In this document: piece after piece, positions 1 through 9,159 of the stretch | How positions within the stretch are numbered: the stretch's first letter is position 1 | Layout: each line of letters opens with the position of its first letter | NCBI RefSeq assembly: GCF_001931685.1 | Contig: NZ_MOOY01000009.1 | Location: 1 to 48,069, forward strand | Source of the DNA: Pararhizobium arenae | GTDB lineage: Bacteria; Pseudomonadota; Alphaproteobacteria; Rhizobiales; Rhizobiaceae | Direction of reading: 5' to 3' | DNA length: 48,069 nucleotides | Notes under the pieces: model-generated | Databases searched by the model: none | Told to the model about the DNA's origin: nothing | What the model saw: the letters and a program-made list of their open reading frames with translations, nothing else | Made by a program: the position numbers and the translations under genes

Positions 1-114
1 AATCTTCGGGCCGTCCAGATTCTGCTCGGTCATACGAAGCTGGAAAGCACCGTTCGCTATCTCGGCGTCGAGGTGGATGACGCCCTCAGAATTGCCGAGC
101 AGATCGAGCTATAA
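1..114 (+). CDS. tyrosine recombinase/integrase, C-terminal end (partial)
   Basis: The frame is open from the first base and stops at 112-114, giving 37 residues that begin NLRAVQILLGHTKLEST and continue to VRYLGVEVDDAL. LLGHTKLESTVRYLGV is the classic end of a tyrosine recombinase: the second conserved His is in GHT and the nucleophile Tyr in RYLGV. Rhizobial plasmids and islands carry many proteins with this ending. Most of the gene lies outside the window. It differs from the integrase at 20459-21724, so at least two recombinases belong to the region. Confidence 0.85.
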   Translation, partial: NLRAVQILLGHTKLESTVRYLGVEVDDALRIAEQIEL

Positions 115-435
115 GTTTTATGACCATCGGCAACAGTCGGTGGTCTCTCTCGCGCCATAAGCAGACATTGCAGAGGCCAGGGCCGGTTATATTTGGTCAA
201 CCTCGCTATCGCTGAGGGTTATCGTGAAGTTTCATATGAAGCTTCGACCAATCCGCGTTGACCGATCGGAGGCGTTAGCGAGTTGCTTTGCATCGCGTGG
301 ATGAATCCAACGAGCTGAATCTACGAAAGGAAATACCGACGAGCCTCCCATAGATGCCACCTTGGCTAGAGTAGTTTTTTCTGATTTCTATCATATGGGT
401 TGCGTTGGATCATGCGTAGGGTTGGGGAAATGGTA
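115..435. other. intergenic region without recognised gene
   Basis: About 320 bases between the recombinase end and the PHP-ATPase gene. No convincing ORF, hairpin or repeat was seen. It should contain the promoter of the downstream three-gene module, but no clear -35/-10 pair could be assigned by eye. Confidence 0.4.
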
Positions 436-3400
436 ATGTATTCCAAAGGCTCGGAGTGGCGGCAGTGGGACCTCCATATCCATTCGCCGTTGTCCTTTCA
501 CTGGGAAGGACCCAAGTTCGAGCCGGGAAAGGAAGACGCCATTATCGACCAGATGGTGGACGCCCTCAACAAGGCTGCACCGGCCGTTTATGGTTTCATG
601 GATTACTGGACGTTCGATGGCTGGTTCGCTTTGAAGCGAAGGCTTTCGGCTCCGGGTGCTCCCAAGCTGAACAAGGTGGTATTTCCGGGGATTGAGTTAC
701 GCCTGATCGCGCCATTTGATGGCCGTCTCAATGCCCACGTGATCTTTTCCGACAAGATCGAAGACCAGGTCCTGATCGATTTCAAAGGCAAGCTGAAGCT
801 AGCGCTCGGTGATCAGCCCCTATCCGATTTTGCCTTGCGAAATTACGCACGGGCTGCCGATGCGGATAAAATGAAACTACACGGTATCGACGTCGAACGC
901 GTTAAGACCGACGATGCCTATGCGCTGGATGCTGGATGCAAGATCGCGGAGATCACGCCTGAAAGCTATCGAGACGCAATTGCATCCGTTCCCGATGGAA
1001 TGGCCCTTGGCTTTATGCCCTTCGACACCAATGATGGATTAAGTAAGGTCCACTGGGACAAGCACTATGCTTACGCCCTTGGATTATTCAAGAATTCACC
1101 GATCTTCGAGGTGCGCAATCCAGACACCGCCGCTGCCTTCGCCGGCGTCCGCACCGATAAGAACGACAAGTGGTTCGACCAGTTTCAGGCTTCTCTGGGC
1201 GGTGTTCCGCGCCTCTCCGTATCTGGAAGCGACGCCCACAAATTCGTTGGGACGCCTGGCGACAATAATGACCGTGGGTACGGCGATTTCCCGTCGAACC
1301 GCATTACGTGGATCAAAGCCGACCCTACCTGGAAAGGCCTGCTTCAGGCACTTAAAGAACCCGCATTGCGGTCATTCATCGGCGAGATGCCTCCCAAAGT
1401 AAGGACGATCCGCGAGAACAGCACGTACTACATAAGCCGAGTGACCGTCGTAGCGGAGCACGAAAGGTATTCCGGCACCTGGCTCGACGGCACAGATATC
1501 GAACTTAACGCGGACCTAGTTGCGATTATCGGTAACAAGGGAAGTGGGAAGAGCGCCCTGGCAGACGTCATCTCTGCGGTTGGGGATTCGCAGCAGCACC
1601 AGCACTATTCGTTTCTCAAAGCCCGCCGCTTTAAAGGCACGTCTGGTGATCCAGCCAAGGGGTTTTCCGGTGAGCTCAGCTGGCTTTCGGGTAATCCCCT
1701 CAAACGTAATCTGAACGTTATCGCCGATCCGTCCGCAGTGGAAATGGTCCGCTATATTCCCCAGGGACGTTTCGAGGCGTTGTGCAACGCACATGTCGAA
1801 GGACGATCGGACGAGTTCGAACACGAACTTCGCGCGGTGATCTTCTCACATGTTCCGAATGAGGTCCGACTGGACGCCTCTGATTTCGATCGTTTGATCG
1901 AACGTCAGGAAGCGCCATCACGTGCGAAATTGAACGAAATGAGGCGCACCCTCGCCACTCTGAACGAGGAAATCGTAGACATAGAGGAACAGATGCGTCC
2001 GTCCGTGCGGATGACACTTCAAAACCAGCTAACCTTGAAGCGGCAGGAGAAGCAAGCGCATATCGCGACGAAGCCAGCAGAAATCGTTGCGCCAACAGGT
2101 GGGGTGTTGCCCGAGCAGCAAGCCGCAACTGCACGTATAACGGCGATCGTCGACGAGTTGTCTCAGATGGACCAGAAGCTCGCGGCGTCAATGAAAGTAA
2201 AAGAGCGGGAAGCTCGTCGCCGGCAGGCGATCGCTAATCTGCAAAGTCGTATCGAGATTTTGAAGTCACAATACGATGATTTCCTGGAGACGACGGCGTC
2301 AGACTGGAGTGATGCCAACGTTAAGGCCGAGGACGTCGTTAAATTTGCAATCGATGACAAGCGCTTAATTGCCGAAACCGCGAGATCGACGAACGCGGAA
2401 GCGGCGGTCAGTTCGCAGAGCGCCATGGATGATGCTCCCCGCACGGGACTGCTTGAAGAGAAAGCGAAACTGACGGAAACGCTTAACGCCCCCCAGCAGC
2501 AGTACCAAGCGTATTTGGAACAGTTGAATGTATGGCAAACTACGCTGGGCGATATCGAGGGGACGGCGACAAGCCCAGAAGCGAAAGAGGGCTTGAGGCC
2601 CGTCTCTCCCATTTGGATTCCTTGCCAGATCAGCTTGAAGCAAAGCATCTCAAACGCCGAGAAGTCGCGAAAGGCCTCCACGGTGTTCTCGACGAGCAGC
2701 GAGCATCCCGCGCCGCCCTTTTTGAGCCGATACAGAGTTTGGTCGAAGGGAACAAGCTGATCGGTGCCGAGTACAAGCTCGAGTTTCAGGCGCGCTTGAC
2801 CGGGGCATTATCGGACTTCACCGATAAGGTTTTCAGTCTCGTCAAGCAGCAGTCGGGCATTCTTCGTGGACAGGTCGAGAGCAACGCCGCTCTGAAGGCT
2901 GTCCTCGACGGAGTGGATTTCTCGGATGCGGACCAGACAGTTCAGTTCGTCGAGAAAGTCCTGGAGATGATCAAATCGACCTCGGTTGACGGCGATATGT
3001 CGGCAATCCTTAGAAAGGATCAGAGCGCCCGAACCCTTTACGACTATATGTTTGGACTATCGTACGTGGAGCCCGCATACACCCTACTTTTCCAGGACAC
3101 CCCGATCGAGCAACTGTCTCCGGGACAACGGGGCGCGCTGCTACTGATTTTCTATTTGCTGGTCGACACCAAACGAAATCCGATCGTCTTGGACCAGCCC
3201 GAAGAGAACCTCGACAACGAGACAATCGTGAGTCTTCTCGTGCCGGTGGTCATCGAAGCCAAGAAGCATAGGCAGATCATTATGGTGACCCACAACCCAA
3301 ACCTAGCGGTCGTTTGCGATGCTGAACAGATCATTCACGCCACTTTCACCCGGGCGGATGGTCAGAGGATCGCGTACCATTCAGGTTCAATCGAGAACGA

Positions 3401-3485
3401 GGAAACTAATCTCCGGGTCGTTGACGTCCTGGAAGGAACGATGCGCGCGTTTACTAATCGCGGTGGAAAATACCACAGCCATTGA
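436..3485 (+). pseudogene. TrlF-type PHP domain/SMC-like ATPase, frameshifted
   Basis: A PHP-like N-terminus (HIHSP, H14 and H16) leads into an SMC/ABC-type ATPase: Walker A GNKGSGKS at residues 366-373, a long charged coiled-coil region (about 495-760), then signature LSPGQRG, Walker B VLDQPEENLDN and H-loop VTHNPN near the C-terminus. This layout matches proteins annotated as TrlF family AAA-like ATPase. The reading frame moves by -1 between about 2581 and 2600: the first frame runs on to a stop at 2760, while the C-terminal half is open in the next frame to 3485. Start 436 is chosen for the GGGGA 8 bases upstream; 430 or a TTG at 400 are possible. It leads a three-gene module, with the next gene 22 bases downstream. 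A defence role is inferred. The shift may be a real deletion, a sequencing error or recoding. Confidence 0.75.
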
Positions 3486-3507
3486 GTTTGTTAGTGTAGG
3501 GGCTGAA

Positions 3508-5229
3508 ATGCCGCGTATTCCTGTTGATTCTGATATTCCGGTCTATCTGGCACTATCGCTTGCCGCCGCTTTGCAGCGTCCCATCGAGGGCCGCGCGCTG
3601 GTTATTGTTCCAGATGACGGCAACTGGAACGATTTCGGGTCCAGGCTACGAGCCGACTTGCATCTCGTCGGGGTCCATGGTGCCGAAGGTTCTCTTCGTA
3701 TGAGGCTGTTGATCCAAGGCTGGAATTCGCCTCGGAGCTATTTCATCGATGAGCTCAACCTAGATGAACCCGAACGACCGCTGAGGAGGCGTATCCGTTG
3801 GATCAGAGCGCCGTTTGTTTCAGTATTGGAGAGCGAAAACGACTATCGCGCGCTCGTCGATCTGCTCGGATTTGAAGATAGCATCGGTTGCCTTCGGCGC
3901 ATGCACGATGCTGTGCTCGCGAAGTTGGAAGAAGAGGCGGAGGACTTAGCAACACTCACGCTCACTCGCACGATTGACTTTCATCAGGGCGCACTCCGGG
4001 ACGAGGCCACTTGGGTCGCCTTCCGCCAGGCCGATCGTTTTTTGACGCCCAATCGCCCGCCCGATGTCGAGGAGGCGGCAAACTCGTTCATGGTCGAGGC
4101 CAATCTGCGCGGAATGACCGGCATACATATCCCCGACGCTGATTTCGGCGAAGCCTTTCCGTTGTCGCGACGCGCTCTCGTTGTGGTCGGTCAAAACGGC
4201 ACAGGCAAGACTCGATTATTCAAGGCGATGATAGACGGTTTGAGGGTTGCGCCCCCCTGGGAAGATGAAATCGACGTCGATCGTGCCGCCACCTTTGAGC
4301 CGCGGCCGCTTTTTTCGCGACTGATCGTCTTTTCATCGGTGGCGTCGGACTCGTATCCGCAGTCGTTGCCGCCTTGGGAAGGAATCGACTATCGATACCA
4401 CCGAATGATTGGCTCTTTCGGCGGCGAGGGCGGCGGCCTAACGATGGCATTAATCGACTGTTTGCGCGCCGACACCGGTACGCAGGGCTTTGGACGCTCG
4501 GGGGCGATGGCTCTGTTGAACTCCGTACTCGAGCCACTTGGTATTTCAGACAACCTCTTGGTCGAGCTAAACGAAGCGATCGAACCCGACACTCTGCCGC
4601 CGCCTTTGCGCATCGAAGACCACGATTACTTCCCCGTCTTCCGTCGCATGAACGAGCAGCGCAACCTCCAATTATATGCCCGCATTAACACCTCCCGACC
4701 ACCGATCATCATGACCGGTCGTATGCAGCCGCGAAATTTGAGTAGCGGTGAAGTTGCGTTGCTCCGTTTCGCCGCCTATGCGGTAGCCTCGCTTCGCCGC
4801 GGAACCATTTTCCTATTCGACGAGCCCGAGACACATCTTCATCCAAACTACATCTCTCAGTTCATGGAAATGCTTGACCGCTTGCTCGAACAATCGGGTT
4901 CGGTCGCACTCATTGCGACCCATTCAGCCTATGTCGTGCGCGAAGTGCCGCGACGACGGGTGCGAATAATCACGCGCGATCCCGACGATGAGACGATCAT
5001 GATCGATCCGCCAACAATGCAGACGTTCGGTGCAAGCATCGATACGATTTCACAGTTTGTTTTCGGCGACGTTGGGCCCAAACACAGGTTCCAAAGCGTC
5101 ATCGAGCAATATGTCGAGGAAAATCCTGAGGCGACTTTGCACCAAATCCGCCGAAGATTTGCGTCCGATTTAAACCCAGAGACTTTGTCCTATATTGCCG
5201 AACTAGTCGCGCGGCGGGATCAGCAATAA
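3508..5229 (+). CDS. AAA/ABC-type ATPase, PtuA-like
   Basis: 573 residues with a nucleotide-binding domain split by a long insert. Walker A GQNGTGKT starts at residue 228. An ABC-like signature NLSSGE is at 410-415, Walker B IFLFDEPETHLHP has D438/E439, and the H-loop His is H472 in ATHSAY. This is the AAA_15/AAA_21 (OLD/RecF-like) type used by PtuA of Septu and by other defence ATPases. Residues 1-225 are an unrecognised N-terminal domain. ATG 3508 is chosen because AGGGG lies just upstream and it follows the stop of the previous gene; the open frame extends back to 3319, inside the upstream gene. The stop overlaps the next start by one base (TAATG), so it should be translationally coupled to the HNH nuclease. 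The PtuA assignment rests on architecture and neighbour only. Confidence 0.8.
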   Translation: MPRIPVDSDIPVYLALSLAAALQRPIEGRALVIVPDDGNWNDFGSRLRADLHLVGVHGAEGSLRMRLLIQGWNSPRSYFIDELNLDEPERPLRRRIRWIRAPFVSVLESENDYRALVDLLGFEDSIGCLRRMHDAVLAKLEEEAEDLATLTLTRTIDFHQGALRDEATWVAFRQADRFLTPNRPPDVEEAANSFMVEANLRGMTGIHIPDADFGEAFPLSRRALVVVGQNGTGKTRLFKAMIDGLRVAPPWEDEIDVDRAATFEPRPLFSRLIVFSSVASDSYPQSLPPWEGIDYRYHRMIGSFGGEGGGLTMALIDCLRADTGTQGFGRSGAMALLNSVLEPLGISDNLLVELNEAIEPDTLPPPLRIEDHDYFPVFRRMNEQRNLQLYARINTSRPPIIMTGRMQPRNLSSGEVALLRFAAYAVASLRRGTIFLFDEPETHLHPNYISQFMEMLDRLLEQSGSVALIATHSAYVVREVPRRRVRIITRDPDDETIMIDPPTMQTFGASIDTISQFVFGDVGPKHRFQSVIEQYVEENPEATLHQIRRRFASDLNPETLSYIAELVARRDQQ

Positions 5230-6047
5230 TGAAGTATCTTCCATTGCCGCCCGGCGCGGGTGACGGCGTCATCATGAGGCAATGCCGCAAGCCGGGATGG
5301 GCTCTTCGGCAGGCCCGCTGGCTAGCTTCGGCTGCGACATACCAAAGATTTCATGGCAATCCGTGGAGAATACTGCCAGCCGGCTTCACTGGTGCGGACG
5401 CAGATGCTCTTTTTGGGTTATACGACAGCCGCGGAGGTTCAGGGCCGATTGCTCGGATACGGCGGCCAGCAATTCCTTACCAAAGCTGCCCGATGTGCGG
5501 TTCTCTCGGTGGACGCTCGCTTGATCATGCGTTGCCCCGCAGCCGCTTTCCCGAATTCTCGATCCTACATGAGAATCTCGTGCCGGCCTGCACGATGTGC
5601 AACACCGACGAGAAGGGAGGAACCTATCGCGGTATTCGTCGTCCCGAAAGATTCATTCACCCCTATTACGATCGTTGGGCATCGCGCGCGCTTTGGCGTA
5701 TTGAATTTGGTCCCGATCTCGATGCTTTGCAATTCAAAGCCGTATCGTTGCCGACTCTCTCCCGCCTCCGGCGTCATATCGTTGACTTTCATGTGCAGAC
5801 GCTGCTCGGAAAGGAATGGCGGGACTCTGTTCGACGTGAATGGGGGCCTCTGCCCGCCAATTTGCGAAGGCGGGTGGGCGCAGCGCCGAGCGTAGACGAG
5901 ATGCGAGCCGAACTTGAGATACGATTGAATGATGCAATCGCCTGCTATGGCGATAACTGCTGGGACGCAGGCTTCTTGCGTGGCGTGCTTGCCGATCCTG
6001 CAGTGGTAGCTAAGTTAATCTTGCGGGTACAGGCGCTTCCAGGCTGA
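5229..6047 (+). CDS. HNH endonuclease, PtuB-like
   Basis: 272 residues. The centre is an HNH (beta-beta-alpha metal) nuclease: zinc knuckle CPMC (C87, C90), catalytic DH at D99-H100, N116 in HENLVPA, and a second CTMC-N pair (C121, C124, N125). The C-terminal 130 residues are unrecognised and mostly helical in composition. The start overlaps the stop of the ATPase gene, the coupling expected of an ATPase-nuclease pair such as PtuA/PtuB of Septu, where the HNH protein is the effector that cuts nucleic acid. All visible HNH residues are present, so it should be active. Substrate and trigger cannot be read from sequence. No downstream partner follows; it ends the module. Confidence 0.8.
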   Translation: MKYLPLPPGAGDGVIMRQCRKPGWALRQARWLASAATYQRFHGNPWRILPAGFTGADADALFGLYDSRGGSGPIARIRRPAIPYQSCPMCGSLGGRSLDHALPRSRFPEFSILHENLVPACTMCNTDEKGGTYRGIRRPERFIHPYYDRWASRALWRIEFGPDLDALQFKAVSLPTLSRLRRHIVDFHVQTLLGKEWRDSVRREWGPLPANLRRRVGAAPSVDEMRAELEIRLNDAIACYGDNCWDAGFLRGVLADPAVVAKLILRVQALPG

Positions 6048-6303
6048 GCAAATCAGAAACAACAATATTTGGCAGGTCCGGCCGCTGGCCTTCGGCTCTT
6101 CCAAGCCACGAACGCGACTAGGAGTTCCCTCCGCCGAGTTAGTGGAGAAAACATAGCAACCGTTTCCACCTTGTTTCAGACACATGGATTAGCTCCGACA
6201 TGACCGCTTCGGGCCGATAGTGGTCATCTCACCCTATCTGGAGAAGACATTTACGCACAATCGATCTTCAGCGTGACCATAACGGGATCGCCGGCGCGGT
6301 TCC
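6048..6303. other. intergenic region after the ATPase-HNH module
   Basis: About 250 bases between the HNH gene and a possible small reverse-strand ORF. No convincing gene or strong terminator hairpin was seen. Confidence 0.3.
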
Positions 6304-6489
6304 TCAGTTGCCACGCCGGAGGTCACCTCCAAGATGCGCACGAATTCGCAAGGCGGTTCTATCCACGCTAGGTTTGAGCCGAAACAGACCGGATTTTGGC
6401 TTCCATCCTGCGTCGTCCAAGGCCGATCCAAACGACGATTGAGGTCTTCGGTCGACCTCTTTACGCTCAGGTTTTCGGCGTTTCGCCAT
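6304..6489 (-). CDS. possible small basic hypothetical protein
   Basis: 61 residues, very rich in Arg and Lys at the N-terminus. The reverse-strand start at 6489 is preceded by GGGGA at good spacing. It lies 63 bases downstream of the M41-like gene end, on the same strand, so it may have travelled with that protease gene. A longer overlapping reverse frame (6234-6503) is less likely because its start is less well placed. No family is recognised. Confidence 0.3.
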   Translation of the reverse strand: MAKRRKPERKEVDRRPQSSFGSALDDAGWKPKSGLFRLKPSVDRTALRIRAHLGGDLRRGN

Positions 6490-6552
6490 ATTGATTTCCC
6501 CAACTTTCCGGCGACGCTGAGGAGCGTCTACACTGTTGAAGACATCATCCTT

Positions 6553-8772
6553 CTACAGACCGCAAGTTGGTCGCGGTGCACCACGCTGTGGAGAATTGGG
6601 GTCAGCGGTATCCAATCCGACGGGTTCTTTCGAGGTGGTAGGTAGTCTCGCCAGGGCTTCTTTCACTTCGGTCACTGACATCACTTTTTTCCCGAGCAGT
6701 TCTTCGGCTATTGCGAGAAGGGCGTTGTGACGCAAGTCCAGTATCTCCTTCGCTCTTGTAAATTGGCTTTCCAGCAAGTCGTCGACCGCTTTGCGTAATC
6801 GGTCGTCACTGGCACGAAGCCGTCCGACGTCATTGTATCCCGCGATATCGATCGCCAGTGTCCGACCCATTCCAAAGCAAGCCTCGAGCTTGGTGGCCAA
6901 TTCCGTTGCACGGCCCAAGTCGGAGCTTCGATCGCCTGCGACAGCTTCTGTGAACTCGCCGAGAACCAATGTCTCCGCTGCGAGACCGCCGAGGTTCATT
7001 CGAGAAAGTTTGGTTGCGGGGGCAGGATTTCCTGACGCCATGACGACGCCACGCTGAAGCGCACCGTTGAACACCGGCTGAGAGGAAAACGGCTTTGGGT
7101 ATGTCCAGGCGAGATTAGCAGCGCTAGTGAACAAACCCCCGCTCGCCGTTGCAATCGCAGTGTCAGTCAGGTCAACGATTTTCGAGCACTCCTGATAGCC
7201 GCAGGACCAGCGGATGTAGGAGCCGTTCTCATTTTGGCCCGTCTCGACGATATCGCCGGTCGGGCGGCCACCAGACTGCGAGACCGTGCCGAGAAACTGC
7301 CTCGCCTTGATGCGCTGAATAATGTCAATCGCGACGCTCCGCACCTCTGCGGTATTTGCTGCCGTGCCCCCGGTTTCAACGCCATAGGCGACGATCATCG
7401 TGCCGGTATTCGGGTTGATGAACATCGAAGGGTAGCCGGAGCGTGTGTTTACCCCGGTGATCACGACTTCCTCTGGTCCCCAAGCAAGTGGTGACGCGAG
7501 CAGATCGGACATGCGCGCCCAGCGCAGGCAGATCGTGTTCGGATTCGGCGGATCGGGATTGATCGACGTGTCGCGGCACATGTAGAGCATGACGGCGTAA
7601 GCGATGCCATCGACATAGGCCATGACGAGCTCTTGCGAGAGATAGCCGCCTGACGCTACGAGGTTTGTCTGCCCCTGCGTGGTCCACGTGTCGCCACCGT
7701 TTACGGTTTTCATCTGATAGAGTGCGCCTACCGCCGCATCGATACGCGAGATGCTGAGCCAGTTTGCCTCGTCCTGCACCAGGAGCGACGTCTCGGACAG
7801 CGCTGGCGAGCTGCTCGTAATCTGGATCTTGGAAACCCACGTCGCACCGTCATCGTCCGAGGTCAGCACGAAGTTGTCGGCCGCTTGGTAGGCGTAAAGC
7901 AGCAACCTGCCAGAAGGCGTGCGCTTGATCTGACCGTAGAATGAGAACGTATCGCCCACGATCGGCGATCCGCTCGGCATATCGCCGGTGATGACCATCT
8001 CCGTCGCTTCGCTGAACTCGTCGCCGAAGATGGACGTCCGCTGCAAGTGCGTCGGCCGGCCGTCCTCGATGTCTTGCTGTACGTAGCAGAGGATCAGGCT
8101 ACCGTCCTTCCGTGCGCCGAGCGCTGGATAGTTGTGGCGGTGCTGACCGTCGGTGATGCCGTCCCCGATCGTCACGATGTTGGGCCAAGTCTTACCGCCG
8201 TCCGGCGAGCTTTTGTACATCAGGTTGCTGGGAAGGCGGCGCAAGCCGACCTTGACAGTGCCGGCAGCGTTGCCGCTGAGCTGCACCTGCGTAACCTTCG
8301 TGATGAGGCCGATATAGTCGATCACGCCGGCGTTGGGGCAAGCGAACGGGCCAAGCGTGACGGGCTGATCTTTATTGAAGCCAGTGATCGTCACCGTGAT
8401 GCCGCTGTCGTTACCGCTCGAGGTGAACCGGATCTGTGTCGAGCCTTTCACGCCCTCCGCAGCGAAGCGGCCGTTCAGCACGAGGTTCTGCACCCCGCCG
8501 GCATTTGCCGTCTGGCTCAAGCAGATGCAGTTGTCTTCGTCACCGCCATGGTTTTCGCCCATGTAATAGGCCACGCCGATGCGATCGGAGCTCGCGGCCA
8601 AAACGGGAAAGTGCGAATACTTCTCATTCGAGATGAGCGACGAGCCGAAGGGTATCTGCGGCCAGTCGCGTTGCGCCTTACGCACGGCAATGTCGGCGTT
8701 GTCGCCCTGCTGGCGCGTCGCGAAATAGTTGGTCGGCTTCTGCGTACCGGAACGATCGCCCAGCTTACGCAT
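6553..8772 (-). CDS. chimeric protein: Asp-box tail-spike-like protein fused to an M41 protease end
   Basis: 739 residues. The first ~590 look like a phage tail-spike or sialidase-fold beta-propeller. Three Asp-box motifs are visible: SPDGGKTW ending at W196, SDDDGATW at W312 and VNGGDTW at W363. From about residue 592 the sequence becomes an FtsH-type M41 peptidase C-terminus: NLGGLAAETLVLGE, then SDLGRATELATKLEACFGMG and a helical end with AEELLGKKVMS. No HExxH and no AAA domain is present, so this part cannot be a protease. ATG 8772 overlaps the end of the upstream gene by 8 bases; the frame extends back to 8820. The fusion point near 6999 implies recombination between a prophage gene and a host or plasmid protease gene. 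Confidence 0.65.
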   Translation of the reverse strand: MRKLGDRSGTQKPTNYFATRQQGDNADIAVRKAQRDWPQIPFGSSLISNEKYSHFPVLAASSDRIGVAYYMGENHGGDEDNCICLSQTANAGGVQNLVLNGRFAAEGVKGSTQIRFTSSGNDSGITVTITGFNKDQPVTLGPFACPNAGVIDYIGLITKVTQVQLSGNAAGTVKVGLRRLPSNLMYKSSPDGGKTWPNIVTIGDGITDGQHRHNYPALGARKDGSLILCYVQQDIEDGRPTHLQRTSIFGDEFSEATEMVITGDMPSGSPIVGDTFSFYGQIKRTPSGRLLLYAYQAADNFVLTSDDDGATWVSKIQITSSSPALSETSLLVQDEANWLSISRIDAAVGALYQMKTVNGGDTWTTQGQTNLVASGGYLSQELVMAYVDGIAYAVMLYMCRDTSINPDPPNPNTICLRWARMSDLLASPLAWGPEEVVITGVNTRSGYPSMFINPNTGTMIVAYGVETGGTAANTAEVRSVAIDIIQRIKARQFLGTVSQSGGRPTGDIVETGQNENGSYIRWSCGYQECSKIVDLTDTAIATASGGLFTSAANLAWTYPKPFSSQPVFNGALQRGVVMASGNPAPATKLSRMNLGGLAAETLVLGEFTEAVAGDRSSDLGRATELATKLEACFGMGRTLAIDIAGYNDVGRLRASDDRLRKAVDDLLESQFTRAKEILDLRHNALLAIAEELLGKKVMSVTEVKEALARLPTTSKEPVGLDTADPNSPQRGAPRPTCGL

Positions 8773-9085
8773 CGACCGGCGCCCAATCGAGCTTGTCACC
8801 GGGCTCGACGAACCAGTCAACGGTTTCGTCTGCCGGCAGGAATGCGCGAGGGCTCAACGCCGCGTCCGGATTCGGCCTGATCGAAATCCATGCATCCACA
8901 CTGCAACGCAGCTGGAAAACCGGCTGGCCCGCAACGTCACCCGCTCTTGGCGCGACGTTCGTCGTCTCGCCTGCTTCGGGCAGCGTTTCCGACCACATGC
9001 GTTTCGTGATGAGAGGTTGAACCGAGTCCTTGTACCCGCGGGCGCCGGCATAACCGGCAAGAACATGAAGTCCTTCAAGAGCCAT
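8765..9085 (-). CDS. small phage-type hypothetical protein
   Basis: 106 residues, no signal peptide or membrane segment, ending in an acidic/Trp-rich tail (DWFVEPGDKLDWAP). Reverse-strand ATG 9085 is preceded by GGAGA. It overlaps the tail-spike-like gene by 8 bases, so the two form a tight pair; a virion or tail-associated role is inferred from that neighbour only. The IS insertion at 9160 lies just upstream and may have separated it from the rest of a tail operon. Confidence 0.6.
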   Translation of the reverse strand: MALEGLHVLAGYAGARGYKDSVQPLITKRMWSETLPEAGETTNVAPRAGDVAGQPVFQLRCSVDAWISIRPNPDAALSPRAFLPADETVDWFVEPGDKLDWAPVDA

Positions 9086-9159
9086 GTGCTATCTCCGAGT
9101 AGACAGCACATAATGCGCGAACGATACGCGACATTACCGCGCTTCTCGGCAATTGGCTA

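Noticed and set aside
8047..8880. 277-residue forward frame
   Set aside because: It is antisense to the Asp-box part of the tail-like gene, whose motifs are clear.
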